The notes under the pieces were generated by a model. That model was not told the origin of the DNA. It did not search any database and was given only the letters and a program-made list of their open reading frames with translations. Shown piece after piece: positions 1 to 11,746 of a DNA stretch of 64,000 bases. Both the position numbers and the translations under genes were made by a program. The stretch spans positions 23,549,045-23,613,044 of the forward strand of contig OX637404.1 of assembly GCA_951799425.1 (NCBI GenBank), given 5' to 3'. The stretch comes from Ilex aquifolium (taxonomy: Eukaryota; Streptophyta; Magnoliopsida; Aquifoliales; Aquifoliaceae). Within the stretch, counting starts at the first letter, position 1. Each line of letters starts with the position of its first letter.

Positions 1-67
1 TGACTAATATTTGCTTTGACTTAAATTTCTTTTAATATATATTTTTTTAAAAATTGTCTTAATATTA

Positions 68-762
68 TGATGGGTCAAACCCAATAACCCAACTCATGTT
101 ATAAGTTCAGTCTGAATAAAGAATCTAACTAGACAAGATCCAATGAGTCCAGCCCAAAAGAGGTTCACGCTCAGTCAAGCTCATCAGGGTTCGAGGTGTT
201 ACATCACCAAAGGAGTAGGCAGGGTCATCCCAAGAGCTTCATCCAAGCCACCTTGGAATAAGGGTCATCCTAAGAGCCTCATTCAAGCCACTTTGAAGTA
301 AGGGTCATTCTAAGAGCCTCATCCACGCGACTTTGAAAGAAGTCAACTACTACGTCATCCTTTGAAGGATCTTATGAGGAGCGCCGTAACTGCCTCATCC
401 GTTGAGAAGATGACGCCAACTCCACCAAATTAGCCTTTTAATTACTGATAAACCGCCTCAATCTGTTAAAAGACGACTATAAATTGTAAACCCTGCCAAT
501 ATTTAGGAGGTGTCACACACAATCGAGCACATTTGCTATCACTTTCCCCTGTCTCTCATAACTTGTATTTCCTTACTCTCTCTACACTTCTCGAAGTAGT
601 AAAATACTCAGGCGACCCTAGCCCTTCATAGTGGACGTAAGTCAAGTTGACCGAACCACTCTACATCTTTGTCTTGCTTGTGTTGCTCTCTTATTTCTTA
701 ATTATTGCATTAATTACTAATCACTTGACAGGTGGTACATAATACCAATTTTTGCATCATCA
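68..762 (+). mobile_element. solo LTR of a Ty3/gypsy-like element
   Basis: A 695-bp block starts TGATGGG and ends GCATCATCA, so it has the TG...CA ends of an LTR. It is flanked by a perfect 5-bp target duplication TATTA (63-67 and 763-767). A TATA-like motif (ctataaat, about 475-482) lies on the plus strand with CT-rich sequence downstream, which sets the orientation. No primer binding site, polypurine tract or internal coding region follows, so it is a solo LTR left by recombination between two LTRs. Its TGATG...ATCA ends and length resemble the LTRs of the Tat-lineage element at 25.8-39.4 kb, but the body sequence is different. Confidence 0.85.
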
Positions 763-767
763 TATTA

Positions 768-1857
768 GACTACCGGTGTGTATTAGGTTTGCATTCCATT
801 GGCTGACTCAACTTTACTTCAGTCAATGGTTATTCTATGAGTTAGTGGAATAAGCTTTTGAATAAAATTAATTTAGCCAGGTTCATTATCTTATAGTGTG
901 CAAGTGTGATGTCACCATTCAATGAAAGAAAAAGCAAAAGCGAATGTGTTTGATTTTTTAATTTGAGTTTATTAATGAATTGCCCGTGTTTTGTCTTAGG
1001 CTATGTTGTACACAATTTGTGTGTTGTTTTGGAAGTTGTGTGGTAATTCAACATTGACTATATAGAAGTTTGGTTGTCCTCGATGACAGATTTGGATGAT
1101 TGAGAGTAGGAAACAAAGTACATGTGAGATTGGCTTAATCGAAGAAAATTGTTGTGTCTAACTGCCTATGCGAAGAGAACATTAGTCGGAGTTGGGGCTT
1201 GAATTTGAAGAAATCAATCAGGAATTTTTGAAAAGGGAAGGGAATTCTCATCAAATGAGGCACTAAGAATGATGGCGAGAGGAAGTTACCGCTTCTAGAA
1301 TGCAAGGAAAAAAAAAAGTAATACAAGTAGATTATACTCTCGTATGAGATTAAGTAGTTATCGATTTCCGACGCGCTCTTGACTTATCTTGATTGAGTCA
1401 AAAAACTTATCTAAAGTAGAGCTTTAGGCTCCATTTGTACAATATTTTTCGGAATAAAATTCTAGCTCCTTAGATTCTCGTACGTACACCTTATGTTTTT
1501 AATACCTCTAATGTTTTTTTAGGTTTATTTCTAATTTAAGGATTTTTTTTAGGACTTTCACTTATCTATGTGAACATACATATATAGGTGGCCATCATGG
1601 ATATGTCTTTCATACGTTGTTTCCATCATTGTGCTATACCTATAAATTTAGATTTTCTTTTTTGACAATTATGGACTAATTTTGGGTTTGAATCCCTGAA
1701 ACCATTTGCTTGGGTATTGTGACTTTGGATGTTAGCTGAAGTGAATTTTCTTATTATTTAATGGTATCGTGACGATATTGTGGCAAGTCATTTATTGTGT
1801 GGGGGTGACACTGATCATTAATTGGATTTTACTTTTGCGTTTATTAGCTAGGTAATA
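768..1857. other. AT-rich intergenic sequence, no gene seen
   Basis: No long or family-like open reading frame and no repeat structure that I could define. The short minus frame near 1135-1326 has no recognisable content. Confidence 0.5.
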
Positions 1858-2210
1858 TATATATATAATAAAGTAGCTAATTTTTTTTGTTTTTAATTGT
1901 TCGCGACTCAAATCGATTCAGTATTATTGATCCGACGGTCCTCATACCAAATTTTAAAACACTTATCTGTTATCTAACTTCTCCCCTTATCTTATACTAA
2001 CTAATACAAATAGTCATATCTCTCATCTAACTTTATCTTTTTATCTCATTGTATAACTCTCTTTCTATCACCCTTTACACTCTCCCTCCTCTTTTCTATT
2101 TTTAAAAAACAACCCAACAACTCTCTCTTTCCCTCTCTCCCTCCTCTCTTCCATTTTTAAAAAGCAACCCAACAACTCTCTCTTTCCCTCTCTCACTCCT
2201 CTCTTCCATT

Positions 2211-2242
2211 TTTAATCTCTATCCTTACCCGACACCTCTTTT
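2211..2242 (+). repeat. left 32-bp flanking direct repeat
   Basis: Starts tttaatctctatcctt and ends gacacctctttt. It is identical to 3407-3438, and part of the unit recurs once more at about 3440-3460, so the target was probably a short tandem array. Confidence 0.8.
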
Positions 2243-3406
2243 AGGGTGTGTTTGGATGATCGGCAAGAATAGGAATAAATTGGATTTTTGTGTCCTAACT
2301 CATCCCACCCAAACCCACTCAGACACTTAATTGGATGGGTTATGTATGTCATCCAACCCAAACCACTGTTTGGCAAGGAACAATTGAATTGGATGGACTC
2401 CACCTTGACTTTTGTAGATATTTACCATTGTACTCATTGATAATCCAATTTTGACCACCTTTATCTCCAACTAGACGCGTATGGGGTACAATTGCTGAAC
2501 CAGATCTGTAAGTCGCCACCACCGCCACCACAACAAAAATGCCACCATTGCCACAACAGAACTGCCACCACCACAATAGAACACCTACCACCACACCACC
2601 ACAATAGAAACGCTACCACCGCCACCACCACAATAAAAACACCCACCACTACCACCACATAAACACCCAACACCACAATAGAAACACCCACCACCACCAC
2701 AAAAAAATGACTCAAATCTGAAAGACAAAAAGGAGAATTAGGGTTTCAAAATCACCCACCATCACATCAGATCTGAGAGATAGAGAAGGGAATTAATTTC
2801 ATAACAGAGGTTAGGATTTCAAAATCATCCACCATCGTGGTGAAGATCTCTTCTTCATTCGGTCCCCTTAGGCACCCAAACCCATCCCAACAGAAACGCT
2901 GGACTTGGGCTTCGTCGCCTTCACAAAGCGAGAGAAAGAGTGGCGAGAGAGAGAGACGAGAGAGAAAGAGACCGAGATAGAGAGAGATCGGAGAAACTTA
3001 CCTCAATCCAGCGATGTCGTCAACCACATGAAGCAGAAAGTTGGAGGACCTTAGATTGTCATCTTCTTCCTCGCCTTTGTGCAACAGGCCTTGGACGAGC
3101 TCAACTCCTTCATGCTCTGGTTGACAGGAGAAGAGAGAGGGTCGAGTGTGTGGAGAAGAGAAGAAGGGAAAATATGTCTGTGGTTGGGTTATTCTCTTGC
3201 CTGGGTTTGTAACCCATGGGGGGTGGGTTTAGTGTAGCCGGTATAGGAGGGTTAAGTGGCACTGTAGCAATCGGGTCAATGCTTGACCCGGGATTGGTAT
3301 CCAACCTAAAAAATGGCTTCCCAAACAAGGGATTTCTAGGACCCATTGCCTTATTAGCTTATCCATATGTGTGTTAACCCACTTTAACCTCCTACCCAAA
3401 CATATC
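2243..3406. mobile_element. inverted-repeat element between abutting 32-bp direct repeats
   Basis: The block begins AGGGTGTGTTTGGATGA and ends CCTACCCAAACATATC, giving imperfect terminal inverted repeats built on TGTTTGG, typical of plant hAT or PIF/Harbinger MITEs. It is directly bounded on both sides by an identical 32-bp sequence (2211-2242 and 3407-3438), far longer than the duplications made by DNA transposases. The interior holds a CCA/CAC-rich stretch. The plus frame at 2940-3212 is Arg/Glu low-complexity and not convincing as a gene. Confidence 0.5.
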
Positions 3407-3438
3407 TTTAATCTCTATCCTTACCCGACACCTCTTTT
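3407..3438 (+). repeat. right 32-bp flanking direct repeat
   Basis: Exact copy of 2211-2242, abutting the right end of the inserted block. Confidence 0.8.
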
Positions 3439-3841
3439 GATCTCTATCCTTACCCGACACTTCTCTCTCTCTTCCTTATCTCTCAAGTTATCTCTATCTT
3501 TCTTATGTCTTCCTCCTTATCTCACCCATCAACTTTCTCTCTCTTTTCCTCTTCCTTATCTCTCATCTCACTCTCTCTCATTTTTTAAAAACAAGCTACC
3601 AAGTTATCTCTAACTTTTTCCTTCTACCAAGCTATCTTCCCTTATCTCTCCAACAACTCTAACTCTCACACACCGAACCACCCACTGTAACACAATGTTG
3701 CTACCTCACCCAACTCTACCTCTCTCCCTTACTCTTTGTCTCTATCTTGCGCCTGCAACACACTTCGAATCACCCACTGCAACACAACGCACACTAGCAA
3801 CACCGCCAACAAGGAGTCCATGTATCTCCCTCTGGTTCTTC

Positions 3842-4043
3842 TTTCTCTCTCTCTCTCTAACTGTGCATGTGTGTGTGTGCCTGTGTGCATTTTCGTGTGT
3901 GTGTGTTCATGTCGGATTTTAGAGTGACTGTGTGCATGTTCATGTGTGTGTGTGTTCATATCTCACACTCTCTCTAACTGTGCATGTATGTGCGTGCCTA
4001 TTTCATGTGTGTGCCTTTGTGCGTGTTCATGCGTGTGTGTTCA
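3842..4043 (+). repeat. CT and GT microsatellite tract
   Basis: Alternating (TC)n and (TG)n runs, including several tgtgtgtg stretches and two near-copies of 'ctctctaactgtgcatgt'. Low-complexity reading frames across it are not genes. Confidence 0.8.
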
Positions 4044-4048
4044 TTTTA

Positions 4049-4130
4049 GAAATCATTTTATCTTTGTTGGTATTGATTTTGAAAATCATTTTATCTTTGT
4101 TGGTATTGATTTTGAAAATTATTTTATCTA
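4049..4130 (+). repeat. 32-33 bp tandem repeat, about 2.5 units
   Basis: Units run 4049-4080 and 4081-4113, with a partial third at 4114-4130. Each starts gaaa(a)tcattttatcttt and ends tattgatttt. Confidence 0.85.
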
Positions 4131-4131
4131 T

Positions 4132-4230
4132 GCAGCTTTGTACGTGATATATGGTGATCATATCAAAGGCCACCAATTGTTCGAAAAAATACCCCAAAGG
4201 AATATAGTGTAATGGAACAATCCTCATACC
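4132..4230 (+). pseudogene. PPR protein gene fragment
   Basis: One frame reads AALYVIYGDHIKGHQLFEKI and continues PQRNIV, then a stop (TAA), then WNN. This is the junction between two motifs of a plant PLS-class pentatricopeptide repeat protein, where intact proteins usually read ...GDxxxAxxLFDxMPxRNxVSWNxM. Such proteins bind organelle RNA. Here only about 33 codons survive, the expected Ser before WN is a stop codon, and no further PPR motif is visible on either side. It is a broken scrap, probably carried by the surrounding Helitron-like element. Confidence 0.7.
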
Positions 4231-6135
4231 CTGACGAGTTAACCAACCACAGCCACCTGGTAACTCTCTTTCTCTGTATCTCTCCCTTTTTGTTTCCAGA
4301 TTGTGATCAAGGTGCAGTTCCCCTTTTATTTTGCAGTTCTTTGAATTTTATTGATTTTTGATGAATTTTTGTATTTTGTGGGATTGTTATGCATATAGGA
4401 TGAGGGGAGTATGATGCAATTGGCAGTTGTTAGAGATCAATTTGTTGACAAATAAGATGACTAATCAATTTGTTATGCATGTAGAGAAAATGAGTTTGTT
4501 TGCTATGGAGGCTTTGTTGAATTTTTAGTATTTATATTTGACTTGGGTGATATACTAAATTAGGATTTCTATTGATTTATCTATGGTTCTTTGGTCGATC
4601 TGATTTCTATTATCATTTTGTCATCTGTTGCTGTTTAGATGTATAGTTGGACATCCAAGCAATGCATTGGTACCTATTCAACTTTTTCTTGGCAATGTGA
4701 TGTTTGGAAGTTGTTCAGTATTTCAACGTTTGACATTTTTTCTACATGGTTACTTTGCAGAAGAGAGATCTAATTGCTTCATAGTGGCCTACAAAACAGG
4801 CCAGCTAGGTATAAGCAGGAAGTTTAGTTATCAACATTGTGGAACTATCCAAAACATATTTTTTTTTATACTCTGGTGCTTTGATATGAGATTGATTGCT
4901 TCAAATAGATGATGTTAGTTGTTAGTTGTTCGTTGTTAGTATTAGGACGTACATTTCGATGGGCATATGACATGCTTTGATCATTATTGTTTCATTTTGT
5001 TTTGCTGGTGATCATTATTGTTTCCATGTTTGACTTAGGATCATTCTATCACATTATATGTTTTATTTGCTTTTCCATGTATCCTATTTTGTTTTTTTTT
5101 GTTTTGGAATTGATGTATCCTTCTTAATCAATAGTTTTCTATTTATAGGAAATTTATGATGTGTATTAGTTCAAATGTCTAAAGTTGAGAAAAATTAGTG
5201 GTTTTCAGTAAGACCATGAGTCTACACATTTGTATCAGTTTGTGAAATTGGTCTGTCTTTTGATCGGAGGGCGAGACTATGACAAATGGATTCGCAGCAA
5301 GAGGTAGTGAAGACCATGCTGATGACTTTGTCAACCTTCCATGGTTAGAGGTGAAGCCAAGGTTTGGTGCAACACATATTCAGGAACTTGAACAAATGAC
5401 ATAATGGAAATGGGACTACTCACATTTTCGCCTAGTTTGTAACTTATTCACCATCTATTGAAGTGATCTTTATGACATTATGCATTACTGATAGGTATAG
5501 AATATTTGGACTTTTGTACATATACCAGTAAACTACATTTTATATTGAATGTTCAAGTCTTTCATAAGCAATATAAGTTGTCGCACAACTGTGATAAAAA
5601 TGATTCATAATGTTTTCCTCAGTAATCAATAAATTTGGTTTGGCGGGGTTGATATAGTGGTTTCAAATGTGGTGATTATTTGATGTGTTTTGGGTATGAT
5701 GATTGTATTATTTGAGTGCAATGGTTATATATATTCCTATAAAATATATTATTGTAGTTCAAGTGTCCGAGTTTGTTCCAACAAATTGACTAACATTGGT
5801 TGAGATGAAGATATTATGGCTTTCTAAAGAGTTCTCCATTATTGTTCTTCAAGTTATCAATTTTTTGATGTTTGTGATTTTGATTCGACCCATGGTTTAA
5901 TTATGGTTTTTGTTTTTAAACTTTTTAAGTTATTTGATCTTGCTTGATATTTTGGTTAAACTATGATTTTGGATTTACCAGAAAAATTATGACATTGGAG
6001 TAAACTTTTGGGTGCATCTGAGAGTGGATTTATGCACACACACTTGCCCAGACATCACACTAGTGTCGCTATATCAGATGAACACACATACACACTCTTA
6101 ATCATGTGTAGATTGTTTTGTGTTACATAATGTTT
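4231..6135. other. no supported gene; AT-rich interior of candidate Helitron
   Basis: A 94-codon plus frame at 4628-4912 has no recognisable motif. The stretch 5281-5404 reads as a short uninterrupted plus frame (MTNGFAARGSEDHADDF...) that could be another captured exon, but I do not recognise it. Confidence 0.4.
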
Positions 6136-6158
6136 TCAGACACGAGCATTAACTAGTA

Positions 6159-7538
6159 TCTATATAATAAAGTATAATATAATTCAAATCTCAAAAGATA
6201 AACAAAATGACTTTTGTTATTCGCGGTTGAGATTGCTTTAAATTTTACTTTAAAGTTAATCTAACGGCTAATATTAACACTCCAAATTTAATAAGAAAAA
6301 TAGGCCCCTAATGATGTGTTTGGAATGACTTTTTAAAAGTACTTCTAAAATTTATTTCTTATAAGTACTTTAAAAACAATAGTGTTTGAAACCGCCTCAC
6401 CACTACATCTACCACCACCCCCCACCGCTCCACCACCACCATTACCACTGCCACCACCACTATCACCACCCCCACCCCCACTACCCCACCACCATCACTA
6501 TCCCCACCCTATCATACCCACCACCCCCATCACCACCACCACCGTCGCTGCCACCACTTTCATTGCCCCACCACCACCAACCACTACCAACACCACTACC
6601 ATCATCCCCACCACCGTCGCTGCCGCACCCTACCATCATCACCACCGATGTCGCACCTTACCACAATTGTTACTGTCCCACCATCACCCCTACCATCTTC
6701 ACCGCCCCACCACTACCCCTATGACCATCACAACTACCACCACCATCGTCAACCCACCACCACCACCCCCACCCCACCCTCACTGCCCCACCCCCACCAT
6801 TGTCACCATCGCCAACTACCACTGATTGCTACCATCGTCGTCCATAGCCACCACCCGCTACCATCGTCGTCCATAGCGATCATCGTCATCTTATTCTTAT
6901 ATTTATTATCATTACCACCATCATCCCACTACCACTGTCGCCCACCGTCAGCACCCACCATCACCCACCGTCAGCACCCACCATCACCCATCGTCGCCCA
7001 CTATCGCCACCAGCCACTGCCACCTACCCTACCACACCTACCACCACCAACCACCACCACATGTCATCACTCACCACTGCAGCCACCAACTGTCACCTAT
7101 CCCCCACCACATTTACCACCGCCGTCATTCGCCACCACCTATTACACTATCGCCTAGATGCACCCATCGTTGCCCACCACCACCATCTTCACCGCCCACC
7201 ACCACCGCCAACCACTATCACCGTCGTCCACCACCACCCACACCCACCATCATCACCGTTGCCACCCACGACTGCCACTACCATCATCGTCACTCAAAAC
7301 CCACCACCACCATCACCATTGCCACCCACGACTACTACCACCACCACTGTCGTCGCCTTATCCACCACAATCATCACCGTCTCCCACCATCACCACTACC
7401 ACCGCTCACCCCCACTACAATCGGTGCTTAAATTTCTTTATCTCTCCTCTATATTTGTGATTTAATTTTGGGTTTGAATATAAATATGTTGACTATTTTT
7501 TTTATTATTCCGTACCTTCAGACACAGGAAATAACTAG
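6159..7538 (+). mobile_element. non-autonomous Helitron, copy 1
   Basis: Starts TCTATATAATAAAGT directly after A (6158) and ends GGAAATAACTAG directly before T (7539). That is the A|TC...CTAG|T structure of Helitrons, with no target duplication. The 1380-bp body has an AT-rich 5' part, about 1 kb of CAC/CCA-rich sequence (about 6390-7420), and a 3' part ending in a degenerate hairpin (gtac...acac) before the terminus. Both ends match the second copy at 19053-24586. There is no Rep/helicase gene, so it is non-autonomous. The long Pro/His/Thr frames inside are composition artefacts. Confidence 0.8.
6390..7420 (+). repeat. CAC/CCA trinucleotide-rich tract in Helitron 1
   Basis: About 1 kb of imperfect ccaccaccg/tcaccac repeats, strongly C-rich on the plus strand and G-rich on the minus strand. 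All plus frames are open for long stretches because stops are rare in this composition. Confidence 0.85.
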
Positions 7539-7559
7539 TATATATATATTTGTTATGTC

Positions 7560-7741
7560 ACAGTGCAAAGGTGATCAACAAAACTTTGTTCTTGGCTTAT
7601 GACGTTTATTGAAAGTATGCGTACAACACCACAAATTAAAACTTTATTTTATCTCTTTCAACTTTTTTCAATTGTTTTTCATTTGTTTTAAACGATTTTT
7701 TTATTTATTACATAATACCTATAGACACGAGTGATTACTAG
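7560..7741 (+). mobile_element. additional Helitron 3' terminus (truncated copy)
   Basis: The sequence tagacacgagtgattactag ends with CTAG at 7738-7741, followed by T, as in the other Helitron termini here. No matching 5' end is obvious, so only the right end is claimed. Confidence 0.5.
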
Positions 7742-8054
7742 TTTATAATATAAAACATGGCAGACTTTAATAAGTCTATCTGACGGTCTCAAATAGATTT
7801 AATCAAAGGCCACAAACATCACTCTCAAAATCATTCACATTCTAATAACCAAAACGACACCAAAAAAAAATGATAAAAAAAAAAAAAGCAATAAAAACGC
7901 AGTCGTTTCACCAGATTTCAAACTTTTCCAAACGCCACCGTTTCAAATGCCACGTTATTATTGCCGCCCGCATACCTCACCAATATTTAGCGTCATATAT
8001 CCTGGGACGACGGTAAATTAGACTGAAACCAAGGGCATTATCGTAATTCGATGA

Positions 8055-8065
8055 CTATATATAGG
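8055..8065 (+). promoter_or_regulatory. TATA box of the RING-finger gene
   Basis: ctatatatagg lies about 200 bp before the ATG at 8260. Transcription would start near 8090, giving a leader of about 170 nt containing a CT-rich stretch. Confidence 0.6.
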
Positions 8066-8259
8066 CTCAGGAGTTGAGACTCTGTTCCTCAGTCTGGCAA
8101 AAGGAGAGCGACGCAGAGGAGTTTCCGTTATCCATTCCTCTTCTCTCTCTCTCTGAACATATTTATAGCTTCCTCCCTCTAAATTCTTCGGAGATTTTTC
8201 TACCAAATCAAATTAGGGTTTTGCCAAAACTCTTCTGTGTCAATCCAATTGTTTTAGTC

Positions 8260-8342
8260 ATGGTTTCTGATTCGATTCGCAACGCTTCGATCCCTATGGT
8301 GGCTTCTAACGCCAGAGATTTCGCCAAGAAAAAGCGGGTTAG

Positions 8343-8382
<40 letters not shown>

Positions 8383-9744
8383 TTATTGGTATATCTCTGT
8401 GTGTGTATGTGTGTGGACGATTGTTTGTGTCTGTGGTTGCGTTTGTTTGTCTATTTGTATACGAATAATTTGATGCTATATAGTTTAATTATCTTTCTTT
8501 AGTTTTTTTTAGCTTTGATTTTCTGACCGAGTTATGGATTTTTCAGACGAATAGGTCGGCCAAATTGAAGCAATGCAAGCTTGATGCTCGTCGTGAGCAG
8601 TGGCTTTCTCAAGGTATGTTGAAGATGTGTTTTTATGAGATGTATTTATATATTTATATGCACGATCTCGTTCATGCAATTTTATGTTGCTGTAAACCTA
8701 TCTGTCTGTATACATACGCATACATGCAGAGTTGTGTATAGATTTCTGTATGTGTGGGATTTTTTGGTATTATTTATGTTGGTTGATTATCTAATTTTTG
8801 GTGACTGGTTCTACACAGTGAAGAGTAAGGGAGATAAGGAAAAATCGAGCGGTTGTGGAGGGAATCGTTCACTGTTGGTTCAGGTGGGAAAGGAGAGGGG
8901 CCGATCCGTGGAGAATTTGGAGATTAATCCTATAGGTGAAGAAAAGTACGGGTCGATGAACCCTTACAGTGATTCAGAGTCGCCCTCGAACAGTCCCACC
9001 AGTCACACCAGTAGTGCCTCAGGAGGTAATGATTCTGGGTCCAGTTTTACTGGGAGCGGTAGGAATAGCAGCAGCAGCAGCAGTGGAGGGTGTTGTTCAG
9101 GAAGCATAACAGAAGAAGAAGAAGAAGGGGATGATGGGTGCTTGGATGATTGGGAGGCTGTTGCTGACGCTTTAGCAGCCACTGATGACATGCAAAAACA
9201 GCACACTCCTAATTTTAATTCAGAGGTGCTTCCCAAGCATGAGAATGAAAATGTTACCCGATCGGATTCTCCATTGCCAAAATTTAACGACCGGCCAGCT
9301 TCAGATATTGATATTTCGAAGCCAAAGCCAGATTGTGTAGGAATCATGCAGAGAGCTCCGGCAAATTGTAGGGCGTGGAGACCAGATGATGCTTTTCGTC
9401 CTCAGAGTCTGCCCAATTTATCGAAACAGCACAGTTTCCCCTTGAATTCGGACCGGCATTATGGTCATGGAAGAAATCCATGGGGTAACAAGCTTGTGTC
9501 TGCACCATCATCATGCCCAATATGTTTTGAAGATTTGGATTTCACAGACTCGAGTTTTTTGCCTTGTGCATGCGGGTTCAGGCTTTGCCTTTTCTGCCAC
9601 AAGAGGATTCTCGAGCAGGATGCACGATGTCCGGGTTGTAGGAAGCAGTATAAATGTGATTCTTTAGAGGGAGAAGCATCCTTGGATGGAGGCAGCCTGA
9701 CAAATCGGTTAGCTCGTTCTTGTAGCATGATCACGAGGTCTTAG
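8260..9744 (+). CDS. C4C4 RING finger protein (NOT4-type RING), probable E3 ubiquitin ligase
   Basis: Three exons: 8260-8337, 8547-8613 and 8819-9744, all GT-AG, joining in phase to 356 residues. The N-terminus has a basic stretch (AKKKR, then NRSAKLKQCKLDARREQWLS). The middle is a Ser/Gly/acidic low-complexity region. The C-terminal RING is at residues 281-322, with eight cysteines at C281, C284, C298, C300, C305, C308, C319 and C322. This all-cysteine spacing is that of CNOT4/NOT4-type RINGs rather than C3HC4. The family binds E2 enzymes and acts in ubiquitin transfer; the specific substrate is unknown. The segment AWRPDDAFRPQSLPNL before the RING looks like a conserved family motif. Intron 1 begins with a (CT)n run. 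The ATG at 8260 is chosen because it begins the frame leading into exon 2. Confidence 0.88.
8345..8380 (+). repeat. (CT)n microsatellite in intron 1
   Basis: About 18 CT units a few bases after the splice donor of the RING gene. Confidence 0.95.
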
Positions 9745-9833
9745 GAAGAGTATCTGTGTTCCTTGAATACGTATGTTGGGTCGCTTTTTTGGTTCTTGCG
9801 TGTTTGCTTACCACTAGTCTCCAATTTCGTAGT

Positions 9834-9839
9834 AATAAA
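9834..9839 (+). terminator. poly(A) signal of the RING gene
   Basis: AATAAA 90 bp past the stop codon at 9742-9744. Confidence 0.55.
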
Positions 9840-11467
9840 TTTCATGTAGGTATTGTCATTTTGAAGCATAGACTGCTAAGTGTTATTAAGCTGGTTCTCT
9901 TATGACTTTGCTTTGGTCCATCTATGTACAGTGCATGTGCTGCGATAGAGGACTTGTTGCTTTGTGAATAGATAAAGTGGTATAGAAAGTGAATACATCA
10001 AATTCATTGCAATATGATTTTCTCCTCCTGTAGTGTTGATTGTGCACTTCACTTTTGAACTATATGAATAAATAAGGACGAACAAAAGATATATCTTGTT
10101 TTTTGATGTCCCAGATGTCTATTGTTATATAAATTACTTTTGCTGATTACATTTGCGCGACTGGCGATTCAACTCTGGAAGCACTTTCGATGTTTGGAGG
10201 GCTATTCTTGTTAAGATATGAGGTTGACTTGAGCATGCCATTTTTTATATGAACTTGTGCATCTCATTGCTTAACCCTATATAAGTAAAATAATTAAGAC
10301 CATAAAAGACACCTTTTCTATAGGTTGAGCCATAGTTGATTCAGCTCTGGATGCTTGTTCATACTTTCAAAGAGGGTATTCTCACTGTGATTAGTTTGTT
10401 CTTGAATTAAAATGGAGCAGTATGAATTTTGAGGTCTAAAACTTGAACTACTTTGCAAGTTTTTTGCTAGTTATGGTTTGCTAGGGGAGCCCTCGAGTCT
10501 TAAAATTTCGTGAAGTTACTCCAGGCCAAAAAATTGACGAGGTAGCTCTTGAGGCCTTAGTTTTGATATTGAGGTTCTTTTTTGTTTCACAAGGTTCTAG
10601 ATTGTTTCACAAGGTTCTAGTTTGTTTCACACTGAGTTTTTATCTTTTGTAGTTCTCGTCATGGCTTGTCCTTTCTTGGTGCCGACAACCATCAAACTGC
10701 TTTGATGGGTGGCACTTGAGACTAAAATTCTCCTTAATTTCTAATTTCTTCTATAACACTGTAGAAAAAAAAAGCCTTTGCGTCTGGTAGCTCATGTTAA
10801 ACAATCTTTTTCTGTAACTGATAAGTAATGTGGTTTCTTATGTTATACAATCCTGAGTTCTCATGTTGTGAGGAGAACATATTTTGTCTCCATCTGTCTG
10901 GGTCATGCTCTCAAACTTGCCTTGTTTTTTGTTTGTGATTCATCATTTGCATGATCCTTGGGAATCATATTTGGCTCTCCTAGGTGGAAATGACTGAAAG
11001 ATGAAAACAATTGGAAATCAAAATGATCTCTCCACCATCTTGATCCACTTTAGCCCTCTGCAGGTGTATGAGAAAAAGGTCACTCCATCGTGAAAAAGGT
11101 CATTGTCAATATCTGTATCCCATTGTCGCATCTGCCTTAATAAGAAGATTTGTTGTTTGGCAGATTGGTTGAATTTTAGAGGAGAAATAAATGACATGTG
11201 AAAAGTTTTGCAATTGAACAAGATGTGTTTGAAAGTAAGGTCAGATATTTCATTTGAAAACTTTTGGGGATGTTTTGGAAAGAAGAAAGATGGAAACAGG
11301 AGCACGAATCAGGCGGTGATGGTAAGAATGCAAGATTCTCCATCATGTTTTTAACCTAGCTGCGGGTGCCCTATTTGATTGCTGCAAATATTGGCCACCT
11401 AATGCTTTTTTTTTTTCTAGCATATGCAAGATGTTCCACACACTATAGAGAGATCTTTTGTGTTTTT
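9840..11467. other. intergenic, no gene seen
   Basis: Low coding quality on both strands. A near-perfect 21-bp tandem duplication (aaggttctag...tttcac) sits at about 10588-10630. The minus frame at 11018-11305 has no family resemblance. Confidence 0.5.
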
Positions 11468-11746
11468 ATGAACTCTTTAATGTTTTGGCAAAAGGAAGAA
11501 TTTCATTGGCATGCAGAAACCAAGTACAACTAGAGTTATGAAGAAAGTACAACAAAGCAGTGAAGCAAGTAACAAACTAGCTGAAAGAGAGACACAAACA
11601 AACCTACAAAACTGAACATTGAAACATTTTTGTTGTGTTTACATGAACAAATGCAGGTTGTGAAGACAGAGTCAAGCCTTGAGCTTAGCTGTGGAGCTAA
11701 TCTGAGTTATTCTCAAGAAGGTCACCAAGTAAGAAAAAGACCTTCC

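Larger units (their letters stand above)
1858..6156 (+). mobile_element. candidate Helitron with captured gene scrap
   Basis: The right end is firm: a GACACGAGCATTAACTAG terminus with CTAG at 6153-6156 followed by T, the same type of 3' end seen at 7538 and 24586. The left end is inferred. At about 1858-1880 the sequence tatataataaagtagct resembles the 5' terminus of the two better-defined Helitrons, and it is followed, as in them, by a cgcg(a/g)ctcaaat and tccgacgg-like stretch, but the leading TC is not intact. Inside lie a CCA/CAC-rich block (about 2512-2705), TC and TG microsatellites, a tandem repeat and a PPR gene fragment. It could instead be several separate insertions. Confidence 0.35.

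Noticed and set aside
2940..3212. 90-codon frame rich in Arg and Glu
   Set aside because: Encoded by gaga/gcgaga low-complexity DNA inside a transposon-like block; no family resemblance.
4628..4912. 94-codon plus frame
   Set aside because: Phe/Cys-rich translation of AT-rich DNA without family features.
6382..7465. Long Pro/His/Thr/Ser plus-strand reading frames
   Set aside because: They arise from CAC/CCA repeats in which stop codons are rare; overlapping frames are open at once, and there is no start context or domain.
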